Positions 1 through 6,256 of a stretch of 6,792 nucleotides of DNA are shown piece after piece. The notes beneath the pieces were generated by a model. That model searched no databases, was not told where the DNA came from, and saw only the letters and a program-made list of their open reading frames with translations. Source of the stretch: CADEFF01 sp964569315 (lineage in GTDB: Bacteria > Pseudomonadota > Alphaproteobacteria > Dongiales > Dongiaceae). The position numbers were made by a program, and so were the translations under genes. Numbering within the stretch: the stretch's first letter is position 1; the number at the start of each line of letters is the position of its first letter. The stretch lies in contig CAZMUZ010000165.1 of the NCBI GenBank assembly GCA_964569315.1, positions 1 to 6,792 of the forward strand. The letters are read 5' to 3'.

Positions 1-772
1 CCGAGCGCGCCATGTCGGTCACTTCCTCGGGCCGCTCGTCGATCAGCAGCACGATGAGGTAGCTCTCGGGATGGTTGGCCGAGATGGCGTGCGCGATGTT
101 CTGCAGCATCACCGTCTTGCCGGTGCGCGGCGGCGCCACGATGAGGCCGCGCTGGCCTTTGCCGAGCGGCGAGATGAGATCGATGATGCGGGTGGTGAGG
201 TCGAGCTGCCCCATCGAGCGGCTCGCGACATCGACCTTCTTCGAGGAGAGCGTGCCGCGGGTCGGGCCATCCTCGCCGGCCGCCTTCTTGGTCGGCGGGG
301 GCGGCGGGGGTGCCGCCGCCAGCTCCATTTCCAGCACGAAGCGCTCGTCCGGATAGAGCGGCGTCAGGTTGTCGAAATTGATGCGGTGCCGGACCTTGTC
401 CGGATGGTCGAAATTGATGCTGTTGACTTTGAGCAGCGCGAAATAGCGCTCGCCTTCCTTGGGCGCCCGGATCTGCCCCTCGACCGTATCGCCGGTCCGG
501 AGGCCGAAGCGGCGCACCTGGCTCGGGCTGACATAGATGTCATCCGGGCCGGGGAGATAGTTCGCCTCGGGCGACCGGAGAAAGCCGAACCCGTCCTGCA
601 GGATCTCGAGCACGCCATCGCCGAAGATCGGCGTGTCGTTCACCGCGAGCTGTTTCAGGATCGCGAACATCATGTCCTGCCGGCGCAGGTTGCTCGCGTT
701 TTCGATCTGCAGCTCCTCGGCATAGGCGAGAAGCTCGGGCGGGGTTTTTTTCTTGAGTTCCTGGAGATTCAT
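1..772 (-). CDS. rho: Transcription termination factor Rho, N-terminal part (C-terminus beyond window)
   Basis: Rho is the hexameric RNA-dependent ATPase helicase that ends transcription in the cytoplasm. The visible 257 residues start at the ATG at 772 (protein begins MNLQELKKKTPPELL). In order they show the N-terminal helical domain (about 1-45), the cold-shock-like primary RNA-binding domain with GDGVLEILQDGFGFLRS (about 51-67), then the ATPase domain with GKGQRGLIVAPP, the Walker A loop APPRTGKT (about 213-220) and the Walker B segment LLIDERPEEVTDM (about 242-254). The frame is open to base 1, so the Q-loop, R-loop and C-terminus are missing only because the window ends. Residues about 151-189 form a linker with six prolines and Lys/Gly/Ser, some 35 residues longer than the E. 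coli Rho linker as I recall it. No clear Shine-Dalgarno precedes the start. The start fits the family N-terminus. Identification is secure from the motifs. Confidence 0.97.
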   Translation of the reverse strand, partial: MNLQELKKKTPPELLAYAEELQIENASNLRRQDMMFAILKQLAVNDTPIFGDGVLEILQDGFGFLRSPEANYLPGPDDIYVSPSQVRRFGLRTGDTVEGQIRAPKEGERYFALLKVNSINFDHPDKVRHRINFDNLTPLYPDERFVLEMELAAAPPPPPPTKKAAGEDGPTRGTLSSKKVDVASRSMGQLDLTTRIIDLISPLGKGQRGLIVAPPRTGKTVMLQNIAHAISANHPESYLIVLLIDERPEEVTDMARS

Positions 773-946
773 GGTGCGACCGTCGCTGGTGCAGGCGGGG
801 GTAGACTGGCGCGGAACCGGCTCGGGAGGGGGGTTTCGGCTGTGCCGTCAGACAGGGTCACCCCGTCCAAGGCTTGCCGTGTTCCGCTGGGATCAGAAGA
901 AGTCGGGGCTCGAAAGAGCGCTGGCCACCGATTGTGGATCGTTAGA

Positions 947-975
947 GCATTAGCCAAGCGGGCTTCGGAAGTCAA
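947..975 (-). promoter_or_regulatory. Candidate rho promoter (TTGACT - 17 bp - TAATGC)
   Basis: In the 227-bp gap between hemJ and rho, the minus strand reads TTGACT (975-970), a 17-bp spacer, then TAATGC (952-947). The -35 element is close to the sigma-70 consensus and the spacing is ideal, but the -10 matches TATAAT poorly. Transcription from here would give rho a leader of roughly 165 nt. Rho is autoregulated through its leader in E. coli; whether that holds here is inference. Apart from this candidate and the DnaA-box-like 9-mer at 934-942, I see only one small imperfect hairpin (851-867) and no gene in 773-999. Confidence 0.3.
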
Positions 976-999
976 ATGAAGTTTGCCGTCCCAAGCCGC

Positions 1000-1437
1000 T
1001 CAGAACGGCCGCAGCACGGCGAGGAGCACGATCGCGATCAGCAGCAGGGTCGGGACCTCGTTGGCGATCCGGTAGAAGCGCGGGCTGTGCCGGTTGGCGT
1101 CCGCCGCGAACTGCCGGCGCCAGCGCGCGAAGGCCGCGTGGCAAAGCTGCATCCCCACCAGCAGGGCGAGCTTGGCGTGGAACCAGCCTTCGCCCCAATG
1201 CTGCCCGAAGGTCGCCAGCGCGAGCCCGAGGAGCCAGGCGGCGATCATGGCCGGGTTGAGGATGAGCCGGAGCAGCCGCCGCTCCATCGTCTTGAAGGTC
1301 TCGGAAAGCTCCGAACCCGGCGTCGCGGCCGCGTGATAGACGAAGAGCCGCGGCAGATAGAGCATGCCCGCCATCCAGGCGATCACCGCAACGATGTGAA
1401 AGGCGAGCAGCCAGGGCTGCCAGTCGGCGAAGCTCAT
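1000..1437 (-). CDS. hemJ: Protoporphyrinogen IX oxidase HemJ, small membrane protein
   Basis: HemJ is a heme-binding inner-membrane protein that oxidises protoporphyrinogen IX to protoporphyrin IX, the step before ferrochelatase. The 145-residue product matches the usual family length and has four hydrophobic segments (about 8-30, 58-78, 85-103, 128-143). Family landmarks are AFHIVAVIAWMAGMLYLPRL, with a His at 14 in the first helix, the METRRLL-like segment MERRLLRLILNPAM (51-64), HAKLALL with Lys89, and the closing NEVPTLLLIAIV. The ATG at 1437 overlaps the hemH stop (ATGA), and a good Shine-Dalgarno (GAGAGG, minus strand 1452-1447) lies about 9 bases upstream inside hemH. A longer reading frame runs upstream through hemH but is a shadow. 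Placement directly after hemH supports the assignment; older annotation calls this family UPF0093 or a CopD-like membrane protein. Confidence 0.93.
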   Translation of the reverse strand: MSFADWQPWLLAFHIVAVIAWMAGMLYLPRLFVYHAAATPGSELSETFKTMERRLLRLILNPAMIAAWLLGLALATFGQHWGEGWFHAKLALLVGMQLCHAAFARWRRQFAADANRHSPRFYRIANEVPTLLLIAIVLLAVLRPF

Positions 1438-2438
1438 GGCGATGTGCCTCTCTTGCCCAGCGCCGCCCGCACGAGCGCCCCGAGGCCGGCGATGAATTCG
1501 GGCGCCGTCCCCACGGCCGGCACGCGGCAATAGGCCGGCGCACCTTCGCGCTCGGCGAGCTCGCGATATTCGATGTCGAGCTCGACGAGCGTTTCGGAAT
1601 GTTCCGACACGAAGGCGATCGGCACCAGCACGATCGGCCGCCCCGCCCTCGCCGCCGCCCTCACCTCCTCGTCGGTATAGGGCCGGATCCATTCGAGCGG
1701 CCCGACCCGGCTCTGGAAGCAGAGCGTGTAATCCGCAGGATCGAGCCCGAGCCGCGTCGCCACCGCCGTCACCGTCGCCAGCGCCTCCGCCGCATAGGGA
1801 TCGCCCGCCGCCACGATCTTCTTCGGGAGCCCATGGGCCGAGAAGAGGATGCGGGGCCGTCCCGCCTTTCCCGCTGCGGCGAGCGCCGTTTCCGTCAGGC
1901 GCGCCACGGCGGCGATGAAGCCAGGCTCGGTCGGGTAGCGTTCGATGCGAAGGGTCGGCGCCGCAAGGCCGCATTTCGCCGCGGCGCGATCCCAGTCGGC
2001 GAAGGAGGAGGCCGTGGTCGTGGTCGAGAATTGCGGATAGAGCGGCAGGAGGAGGATGCGGTCCGGCGCGAAGCGTTTCACCTCGGCCGCCGTCGCGTCG
2101 GCGAAGGGATGCCAGTAGCGCATCGCGACGAAGCAGCGCAGCTCTCCGAGATCGGCGAGCTCGGCCTCGAGCGCGCGGGCCTGGGCTTGCGTATTGGGCA
2201 GCAGCGGCGAGCCGCCGCCGAGCCGCTCATAGACGGCGCCGGCGACCGGCGCCCGCCGCCGCGCGATGAGCCGGGCGAGCAGCGGCCGGACGATACCGGG
2301 CACCCGGAGGATCGCCGGATCGCTAAAGAGGTTGCGCAGGAAAGGCTCGACCGCGGCGGGCCCGTCCGGCGCGCCGAGGCTGAACATCACGATGGCGGTG
2401 CGGCCCGGCGGGGCCCCCGGCGCCACCCCGTCGCTCAC
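1434..2438 (-). CDS. hemH: Ferrochelatase
   Basis: Ferrochelatase inserts Fe2+ into protoporphyrin IX to make protoheme, the last step of heme b synthesis. The 334-residue protein has the normal single-domain bacterial length. Visible landmarks are the N-terminal strand IVMFSLGAPD (17-25), GGGSPLLPNTQ (74-84), AMRYWHPF (105-112), the LYPQFSTTTTAS loop (133-144), SAHGLPKKI with the metal-site His202, CFQSRVGPLEW (240-250), and SEHSETLVELD (278-288) with catalytic Glu282. No C-terminal 2Fe-2S cysteine cluster is seen. The start is GTG at 2438, overlapping the hemE stop as GTGA, with GGAG about 9 bases upstream; the next in-frame Met falls inside the first conserved strand, so GTG is preferred. 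Its own stop overlaps the hemJ start, so hemE-hemH-hemJ are probably cotranscribed and translationally coupled. Confidence 0.97.
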   Translation of the reverse strand: MSDGVAPGAPPGRTAIVMFSLGAPDGPAAVEPFLRNLFSDPAILRVPGIVRPLLARLIARRRAPVAGAVYERLGGGSPLLPNTQAQARALEAELADLGELRCFVAMRYWHPFADATAAEVKRFAPDRILLLPLYPQFSTTTTASSFADWDRAAAKCGLAAPTLRIERYPTEPGFIAAVARLTETALAAAGKAGRPRILFSAHGLPKKIVAAGDPYAAEALATVTAVATRLGLDPADYTLCFQSRVGPLEWIRPYTDEEVRAAARAGRPIVLVPIAFVSEHSETLVELDIEYRELAEREGAPAYCRVPAVGTAPEFIAGLGALVRAALGKRGTSP

Positions 2439-3505
2439 GGTCGCGCGCTCCGCACTTGCGCGAGGAGCGCTTCGACATGCTCGATCGGCGTCTCGGGGAG
2501 AATGCCGTGCCCCAGATTGAAGACGAAGGGGCCGTCGCCGAAATCCTCGAGGATCCCGCGCACGGCCCGGGTCAGCGCCGGCCCGCCCTTCGCCAGGAGC
2601 GCCGGATCGAGATTGCCTTGCAGCGCGACCCTGGGCCGAAGGGTGCGCTTCGCCCAGCCGCGATCCATGCCGCTATCGAGCGAAAGCGCCGCCACGCCGG
2701 GAAGCTCGGCATATTCGGCATAGAGCGCGCCGGCGAGCCGCGGGAAGAGGATGATCGGCACCGCCGGATGGCGCGCTCGCAGGCGGCGGACGATCTCCGC
2801 CGTCGGCTCCAGGCACCAGCGCCGCCGTAGCGGTTCCTCGAGCGCGCCGGCCCAGCTATCGAAGATCTGCAGCGCCTCCGCGCCGGCCTCGACCTGGCCC
2901 GAGAGATGCCGCGCGGTCGCCTCCACCAGCGTCTCGATCAGCCGGGCGAAGCCCGCCGGCTCGGTTGCCATCCAGCGCCGCGATTGCGCATAGTCGCGAC
3001 TGCTGCCGCCCTCGATCATGTAGCTCGCGACCGTCCAGGGCGCGCCGGCAAAGCCGATCAGGCTCGTCGCCGCCGGTAGCCGCCCCTGCAGCAGCCGCAA
3101 GGTCGCATAGACCGGCGCAAGCCGCTCCTCCAGACCCTCGAGCGACAGCCGGGCGAGATCCAGCGGGCCCGTCAGCGCCTCCAGGACCGGACCCTGGCCT
3201 TCCTCGAACCGGACCTGTTGGCCGAGCCCATGGGGGATCATCAGGATGTCGGAGAAGAGGATCGCCGCATCGAAACCGAAGCGGCGGATCGGCTGCATCG
3301 TGACCTCGGCGGCGCCCTCCGGATCGAGGCAGAGATCCATGAAGCTGCCCGCCTCGGCGCGCAGCGCGCGGTACTCCGGCAAATAGCGCCCAGCCTGGCG
3401 CATCAGCCAGATCGGCGGCGGCGCCATCACTTCGCCACGAAGCGCTGCCAGAAGCGGTTTCGTTTCGAGCCCCGATCGGGCTCCGCTGTCGGAAGCGCGC
3501 GTCAT
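2435..3505 (-). CDS. hemE: Uroporphyrinogen III decarboxylase
   Basis: HemE removes four acetate carboxyls from uroporphyrinogen III to give coproporphyrinogen III in the cytoplasm. The 356-residue product is of family length. It shows the signature PIWLMRQAGRYLPEY (31-45, with Arg36 and Arg40 of the active site), ILFSDILMIPHGLG (82-95, active-site Asp86), GFAGAPWTVASYMIEGG (151-167), IFDSWAG (214-220), the GNLDP segment (297-301) and NLGHGILPETPIEHV (330-344, His333). The ATG at 3505 has an AGGA-type Shine-Dalgarno about 8 bases upstream. It is the first gene of the minus-strand heme unit and borders the candidate replication origin, as hemE does in Caulobacter and Rickettsia. The short N-terminal stretch before residue 15 is not conserved and does not affect the call. 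Confidence 0.97.
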   Translation of the reverse strand: MTRASDSGARSGLETKPLLAALRGEVMAPPPIWLMRQAGRYLPEYRALRAEAGSFMDLCLDPEGAAEVTMQPIRRFGFDAAILFSDILMIPHGLGQQVRFEEGQGPVLEALTGPLDLARLSLEGLEERLAPVYATLRLLQGRLPAATSLIGFAGAPWTVASYMIEGGSSRDYAQSRRWMATEPAGFARLIETLVEATARHLSGQVEAGAEALQIFDSWAGALEEPLRRRWCLEPTAEIVRRLRARHPAVPIILFPRLAGALYAEYAELPGVAALSLDSGMDRGWAKRTLRPRVALQGNLDPALLAKGGPALTRAVRGILEDFGDGPFVFNLGHGILPETPIEHVEALLAQVRSARP

Positions 3506-3515
3506 GGCTACTTCC

Positions 3516-3537
3516 TACTATATTTCTTAAAGCTTTA
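3516..3537. other. AT-rich stretch, candidate DNA-unwinding element
   Basis: These 22 bases contain only four G or C, in a region otherwise very GC-rich, and are the most AT-rich run I see before base 6420. The 10-bp palindrome TAAAGCTTTA occupies 3528-3537. Its place at the edge of the candidate origin suits an unwinding element. It also lies 10-32 bases upstream of hemE, so it could instead serve hemE expression; a TATAGT on the minus strand (3522-3517) is too close to the start codon to leave a normal leader. Confidence 0.4.
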
Positions 3538-3559
3538 GGGAAGTGGTGGTAGTGGATGG

Positions 3560-3592
3560 CTGTGCATTCCGGGGATTGGCGACGATGCACAG
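3560..3592. repeat. 8-bp perfect inverted repeat, CTGTGCAT - 17 bp - ATGCACAG
   Basis: CTGTGCAT at 3560-3567 is repeated in inverted form as ATGCACAG at 3585-3592. The centre-to-centre distance is 25 bp. Each arm shares the CACA end of a DnaA box, but the full 9-mers GAATGCACA and CGATGCACA depart from TTATCCACA at three positions. It may be a protein-binding site in the candidate origin. It is not followed by a T-run on either strand, so it does not look like a terminator. Confidence 0.4.
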
Positions 3593-3644
3593 ACGAGGAT
3601 GCCGGATGACCCGCGACATCGAAGATCGAGCGGCGCATGGAATG

Positions 3645-3707
3645 GAATCGGGCACGCTCTGTGCGCAGGCCGGGAATCCCGCGCCGTTCGTCATGGCTGT
3701 GAGAGTC
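3645..3707. promoter_or_regulatory. Three GANTC (CcrM-type methylation) sites at exact 29-bp spacing
   Basis: GAATC occurs at 3645-3649 and 3674-3678 and GAGTC at 3703-3707, each start 29 bp after the last. A fourth GAATC is at 3815-3819. GANTC is the target of the cell-cycle methyltransferase CcrM in many alphaproteobacteria, and such sites are found in Caulobacter origin and cell-cycle promoter DNA. The sites are read directly; any regulatory role is inference. Confidence 0.4.
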
Positions 3708-3843
3708 GCGCATAACTCGGAAGCCCCGTCGCTTTTCCCCGCTATCATCGTTGCGGCATCCGGCCGCGATTGGGCCGCGGAATGATGTGCGTCACGCGAC
3801 CCTCACCGTAGATCGAATCCGGACGTCTCTCGCAAAGGCCGGC

Positions 3844-3871
3844 TTATCCCCGTTCCCGCTTCTTACACACA
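3844..3871 (+). promoter_or_regulatory. Two degenerate DnaA-box-like 9-mers
   Basis: TTATCCCCG (3844-3852) and TTACACACA (3863-3871) lie in the same orientation, starting 19 bp apart. Against TTATCCACA each has two differences; against TTATNCACA the second has one. The second box ends on the first A of the AAGG that probably serves as Shine-Dalgarno for the gene starting at 3881, so DnaA bound here could also affect that gene. Degenerate boxes are known in Caulobacter's origin. The match alone is weak; synteny gives it its weight. Confidence 0.35.
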
Positions 3872-3880
3872 AGGCGCCCG

Positions 3881-4729
3881 ATGGCCGCGAACGGCAACTC
3901 CTTCCATCTCCATCTCGTCTCCGACGCGACCGGCGAGACGATCAACAGCGTCGCGCGCGCCTGCCTCGCGCAGTTCGAGGACGATGTGGAGCCGATCGAG
4001 CATCACTGGAGCCTGATTCGCACCGGCCGGCAGATGGCCAAGGTGCTGGACGGCATCAGGGACACGCCGGGGCTCGTGCTGTTCACGCTGGTGAACGAGG
4101 AGCTCAGGACCGCGCTGCAGGAAGGCTGCCGCAAGCTGCAGGTCACCTGCATCCCGGTGCTGGATCCCGTGATCGGCGCGCTCGCGGCGTTTCTCGGGCG
4201 CCAGAGCCGCGGCCTGCCGGGACGCCAGCACGAGCTCGACGCGGAATATTTCGCCCGCATCGATGCGATGAGCTTCGCGCTCGCCCATGACGACGGGCAA
4301 TCGAGCTGGGACTACAACGACGCCGACGTGATCCTGGTGGGCGTCAGCCGCACCTCGAAGACGCCGACCTGCATCTATCTCGCCAATCGCGGCATCAAGG
4401 CGGCGAACGTGCCGATCGTGCCCGATTGCCCGGTGCCGCCGGAGCTGATGACGGCGAAGCGGCCGCTCATCGTCGGCCTGACCAAGGATCCGAACCAGCT
4501 CATCCAGGTGCGGCGCCATCGCCTGCGGCTGCTCTCCCAGGACGAGGAGACCGACTACGTCGATCCGGAGCTGGTGAAGAAGGAGGTGCTGCAGGCGCGC
4601 CGGCTCTGCGGCGAGCATGGCTGGCCGATCATCGACGTGTCGCGCCGCTCGATCGAGGAAACCGCCGCCACCATCCTGCAGATGCTGAGCGAGCATCGGA
4701 ACGGCGACAGCATCAGTGCCGGCGACTGA
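3881..4729 (+). CDS. Pyruvate, phosphate/water dikinase regulatory protein (bifunctional kinase/pyrophosphorylase, DUF299; RP001 type)
   Basis: Members of this family regulate pyruvate phosphate dikinase or PEP synthase by ADP-dependent phosphorylation of an active-site threonine, and reverse it by phosphate-dependent dephosphorylation. The 282-residue protein opens with the family N-terminus FHLHLVSDATGET (8-20). It has the P-loop-like signature VGVSRTSKTPT (153-163), then NVPIVPDCPVPPEL (176-189), GLTKDPNQLIQVRRHRL (199-215) and the C-terminal DVSRRSIEETAATI (252-265). The length is normal. The ATG at 3881 has AAGG about 6 bases upstream and matches the family start. The target dikinase is not in this window, so whether it acts on PPDK or PEP synthase cannot be told. 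Position beside hemE matches the origin-flanking gene RP001 of Rickettsia. Its last 14 bases overlap maf. A longer frame starting at 3751 in another phase is a shadow. Confidence 0.95.
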   Translation: MAANGNSFHLHLVSDATGETINSVARACLAQFEDDVEPIEHHWSLIRTGRQMAKVLDGIRDTPGLVLFTLVNEELRTALQEGCRKLQVTCIPVLDPVIGALAAFLGRQSRGLPGRQHELDAEYFARIDAMSFALAHDDGQSSWDYNDADVILVGVSRTSKTPTCIYLANRGIKAANVPIVPDCPVPPELMTAKRPLIVGLTKDPNQLIQVRRHRLRLLSQDEETDYVDPELVKKEVLQARRLCGEHGWPIIDVSRRSIEETAATILQMLSEHRNGDSISAGD

Positions 4730-5330
4730 CGCCGCACCGGGGATCGTCCTCGCCTCGGCCAGCGCCGCGCGGGCCGCGATGCTGCGGGCGGCGGGCGTGG
4801 CGGTCGAGATCGATCCCGCGCGCATCGACGAGAGCGAGATCAAGCGCTCGCTCGGCGCCGAGAACGCAACCGCCGCCGCCATCGCCGAAACCCTGGCCGA
4901 GCTCAAGGCCGTCGCCGTCTCGCGCCGCCATCCGGGCCGGCTCGTGCTGGGCGCCGACCAGATGCTGGATTGCGAGGGCCTGCGCTTCGACAAGCCCGCC
5001 GACCGCGCGGCTGCGCGCGACCAGCTTCTGAGGCTCGGCGGGCGTCGTCACGAGCTGGTGTCCGCTGCCGTCGCGGTGCGGGACGGCGAGCGGCTCTGGC
5101 ACCATATCGACCGCGCCCGTCTCACCATGCGGACCTTGAGCGCGGAGTTCGTCGATGCCTATCTCGACCGCGCGGGCGAGGCGGCGCTGCAATCGGTCGG
5201 CGCCTATCAGCTCGAGGGGCTGGGGGCCCAGCTTTTCCGGAAGATCGAGGGCGACTATTTCACCATCCTCGGCCTGCCGCTGCTGCCCCTCTTGGAATTC
5301 CTGCGCGGCCATGGTGTTGTGCCGCGATGA
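4716..5330 (+). CDS. maf: Maf-family nucleotide pyrophosphatase
   Basis: Maf proteins hydrolyse non-canonical or methylated nucleoside triphosphates to the monophosphate and, in Bacillus, affect septum formation. The 204-residue product has the N-terminal LASASAAR (12-19, with the conserved Ser-x-Ser-x-x-Arg), GADQMLD (79-85) with the likely catalytic Asp81, FDKPAD (91-96) and the strongly conserved C-terminal run from GAYQLEGLGAQLF (162-174) to IEGDYFTILGLPL (177-189). The usual ADT of dTTP/UTP-cleaving Maf is ADQ here, as in E. coli YceF (m7GTP pyrophosphatase), so a YceF-like substrate is possible but unproven. The start is GTG at 4716, 14 bases inside the upstream gene, with no strong Shine-Dalgarno, which suggests coupling. 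The stop overlaps aroE as ATGA. Alphaproteobacteria commonly keep maf-aroE-coaE together beside the origin. Confidence 0.93.
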   Translation: MPATDAAPGIVLASASAARAAMLRAAGVAVEIDPARIDESEIKRSLGAENATAAAIAETLAELKAVAVSRRHPGRLVLGADQMLDCEGLRFDKPADRAAARDQLLRLGGRRHELVSAAVAVRDGERLWHHIDRARLTMRTLSAEFVDAYLDRAGEAALQSVGAYQLEGLGAQLFRKIEGDYFTILGLPLLPLLEFLRGHGVVPR

Positions 5331-6256
5331 GCGGACGCGGCCCCCAGCCTCGATTCCTGACCGGGAAAGCCCGGCTGGCCGGGGTGATCGGCTGGCCGGT
5401 CTCGCATTCGCGCTCGCCGCGTCTCCATGGCTACTGGCTCGCCGAGCGGGGCATCGACGGCGCCTATCTGCCGCTCCCCGTGCCGCCGGATTCGATCGAC
5501 GCGGTGCTGCGCGCTTTGCCGCGCGCCGGGTTTCGCGGCGTCAATGTCACTCTGCCGCACAAGGCGGCGGCGCTCGCCGCTGCCGATCGCGCGACCCCGG
5601 AGGCGCGCCGCATCGGTGCTGCCAACACGCTCGTCTTCGACGATGACGGCCGCATCGAGGCGCGCAACACGGACGGGTACGGCTTTCTCGAAAATCTGCG
5701 CGAAGCGGCACCCGGCTGGCGCGCAGCCGCGGGCCCGGCCGTGGTGATCGGCGCCGGCGGGGCGGCGCGCGCAATCCTCGTGGCGCTGCTCGATGCCGGC
5801 GCGCCGGAGATCCGCCTCGTCAACCGCACCGCCGCGCGGGCGGAACGGCTCGCCGCGGAGATCGGCGGCGCGATCCGGCCCTGGCCATGGGAGAAGCGGA
5901 CGGAGGCGCTCGCGGAAGCCGCCCTTCTCGTCAACGGCACGACGCAAGGCATGGGCGGCGAGCCGGCGCTCGATCTGCCGCTCGACCGCCTGCCGGCGAC
6001 GGCGGTGGTGAACGATATCGTCTATACGCCGCTCGAGACGCCGCTCCTTGCCGCCGCGCGCCGGCGCGGCAACCGCACGGTGGACGGGCTCGGCATGCTG
6101 CTGCATCAGGCGCGCCCCGGCTTCGCCGCCTGGTTCGGCGTCGAGCCCGCGGTCACGCCCGCGCTCCGCGCCTTCCTGCTCGAGCCGCCTGCCGAGCCAT
6201 GCCCGCCCGAGGCGCCGGCGGCGCCATGCCCGCCCGAGGCGCCGGCGGCGCCATGA
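5327..6256 (+). CDS. aroE: Shikimate dehydrogenase (NADP+)
   Basis: AroE reduces 3-dehydroshikimate to shikimate with NADPH, the fourth step of the common aromatic pathway. The 309-residue product shows the substrate-binding VIGWPVSHSRSPRLH (20-34), the catalytic NVTLPHK with Lys79, NTDGYGF with Asp116, the nucleotide-binding loop GAGGAARA (142-149), NRT (166-168), NDIVYTPLETPLL (229-241) and DGLGMLLHQA (253-262). The ATG at 5327 overlaps the maf stop, which fixes the start. The family core ends near LLE (284-286). Beyond it is a Pro/Ala/Glu tail made largely of two exact copies of CPPEAPAAP, encoded by a 27-bp tandem duplication, so the protein is somewhat longer than the usual 270-290 residues. 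The stop overlaps the coaE start (ATGA at 6253). Confidence 0.96.
   Translation: MSGRGPQPRFLTGKARLAGVIGWPVSHSRSPRLHGYWLAERGIDGAYLPLPVPPDSIDAVLRALPRAGFRGVNVTLPHKAAALAAADRATPEARRIGAANTLVFDDDGRIEARNTDGYGFLENLREAAPGWRAAAGPAVVIGAGGAARAILVALLDAGAPEIRLVNRTAARAERLAAEIGGAIRPWPWEKRTEALAEAALLVNGTTQGMGGEPALDLPLDRLPATAVVNDIVYTPLETPLLAAARRRGNRTVDGLGMLLHQARPGFAAWFGVEPAVTPALRAFLLEPPAEPCPPEAPAAPCPPEAPAAP
6197..6255 (+). repeat. 27-bp perfect tandem duplication across the aroE/coaE overlap
   Basis: Bases 6197-6223 and 6224-6250 are identical, and 6251-6255 (CCATG) begin a third copy. Because 27 is a multiple of three, both reading frames stay open. In the aroE frame each copy encodes CPPEAPAAP. In the coaE frame each encodes MPARGAGGA, giving in-frame ATG codons at 6199, 6226 and 6253. 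The unit is GC-rich and slippage-prone, so copy number may differ between strains. Confidence 0.95.

Larger units (their letters stand above)
3506..3880. other. Candidate chromosomal replication origin (oriC) between hemE and the RP001-type gene
   Basis: This 375-bp stretch lies between two divergent gene sets and holds no credible protein gene; the small frames on both strands match nothing I recognise and cross each other. In C. crescentus and R. prowazekii the origin lies between hemE and the RP001 homologue, which is exactly the pair flanking this gap. The sequence adds an AT-rich run next to hemE, DnaA-box-like 9-mers near 3844 and 3863, an inverted repeat at 3560-3592 and four GANTC sites. 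All genes in the window point away from it, as expected for leading-strand transcription from an origin. Against the call, I find no exact TTATNCACA box and no full CtrA site (TTAA-N7-TTAA). The gap must also carry the promoters for both gene sets, but I could not place one with confidence. Confidence 0.62.

Noticed and set aside
851..867. Hairpin GACAGGG-TCA-CCCCGTC between hemJ and rho
   Set aside because: The stem has a mismatch and no T-run follows on either strand, so it is not called a terminator.
945..978. tRNA-like look of the stretch containing TTAGCCAAGCGGGC
   Set aside because: No paired acceptor, anticodon or T arms could be formed around it.
71..979. Long plus-strand frame of about 300 codons opposite rho
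   Set aside because: It is the antisense shadow of rho in high-GC DNA; the minus-strand protein matches Rho throughout.
3517..3522. TATAGT on the minus strand as a hemE -10 element
   Set aside because: It is 12 bases from the start codon and has no -35 partner; transcription would begin at or after the ribosome binding site.
3527..3537. CtrA site in the origin gap
   Set aside because: Only a single TTAA half-site is present; the TTAA-N7-TTAA form is not found.
3543..3785. 80-codon open frame inside the hemE gap, plus a 73-codon frame on the other strand
   Set aside because: They start with GTG or overlap each other, lack a convincing ribosome binding site and recognisable domains, and lie in a region better explained as an origin.
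3863..4993. 376-codon minus-strand frame opposite the dikinase regulator and maf
   Set aside because: Arg/His/Ala-rich antisense frame without family features; both plus-strand genes are fully recognisable.
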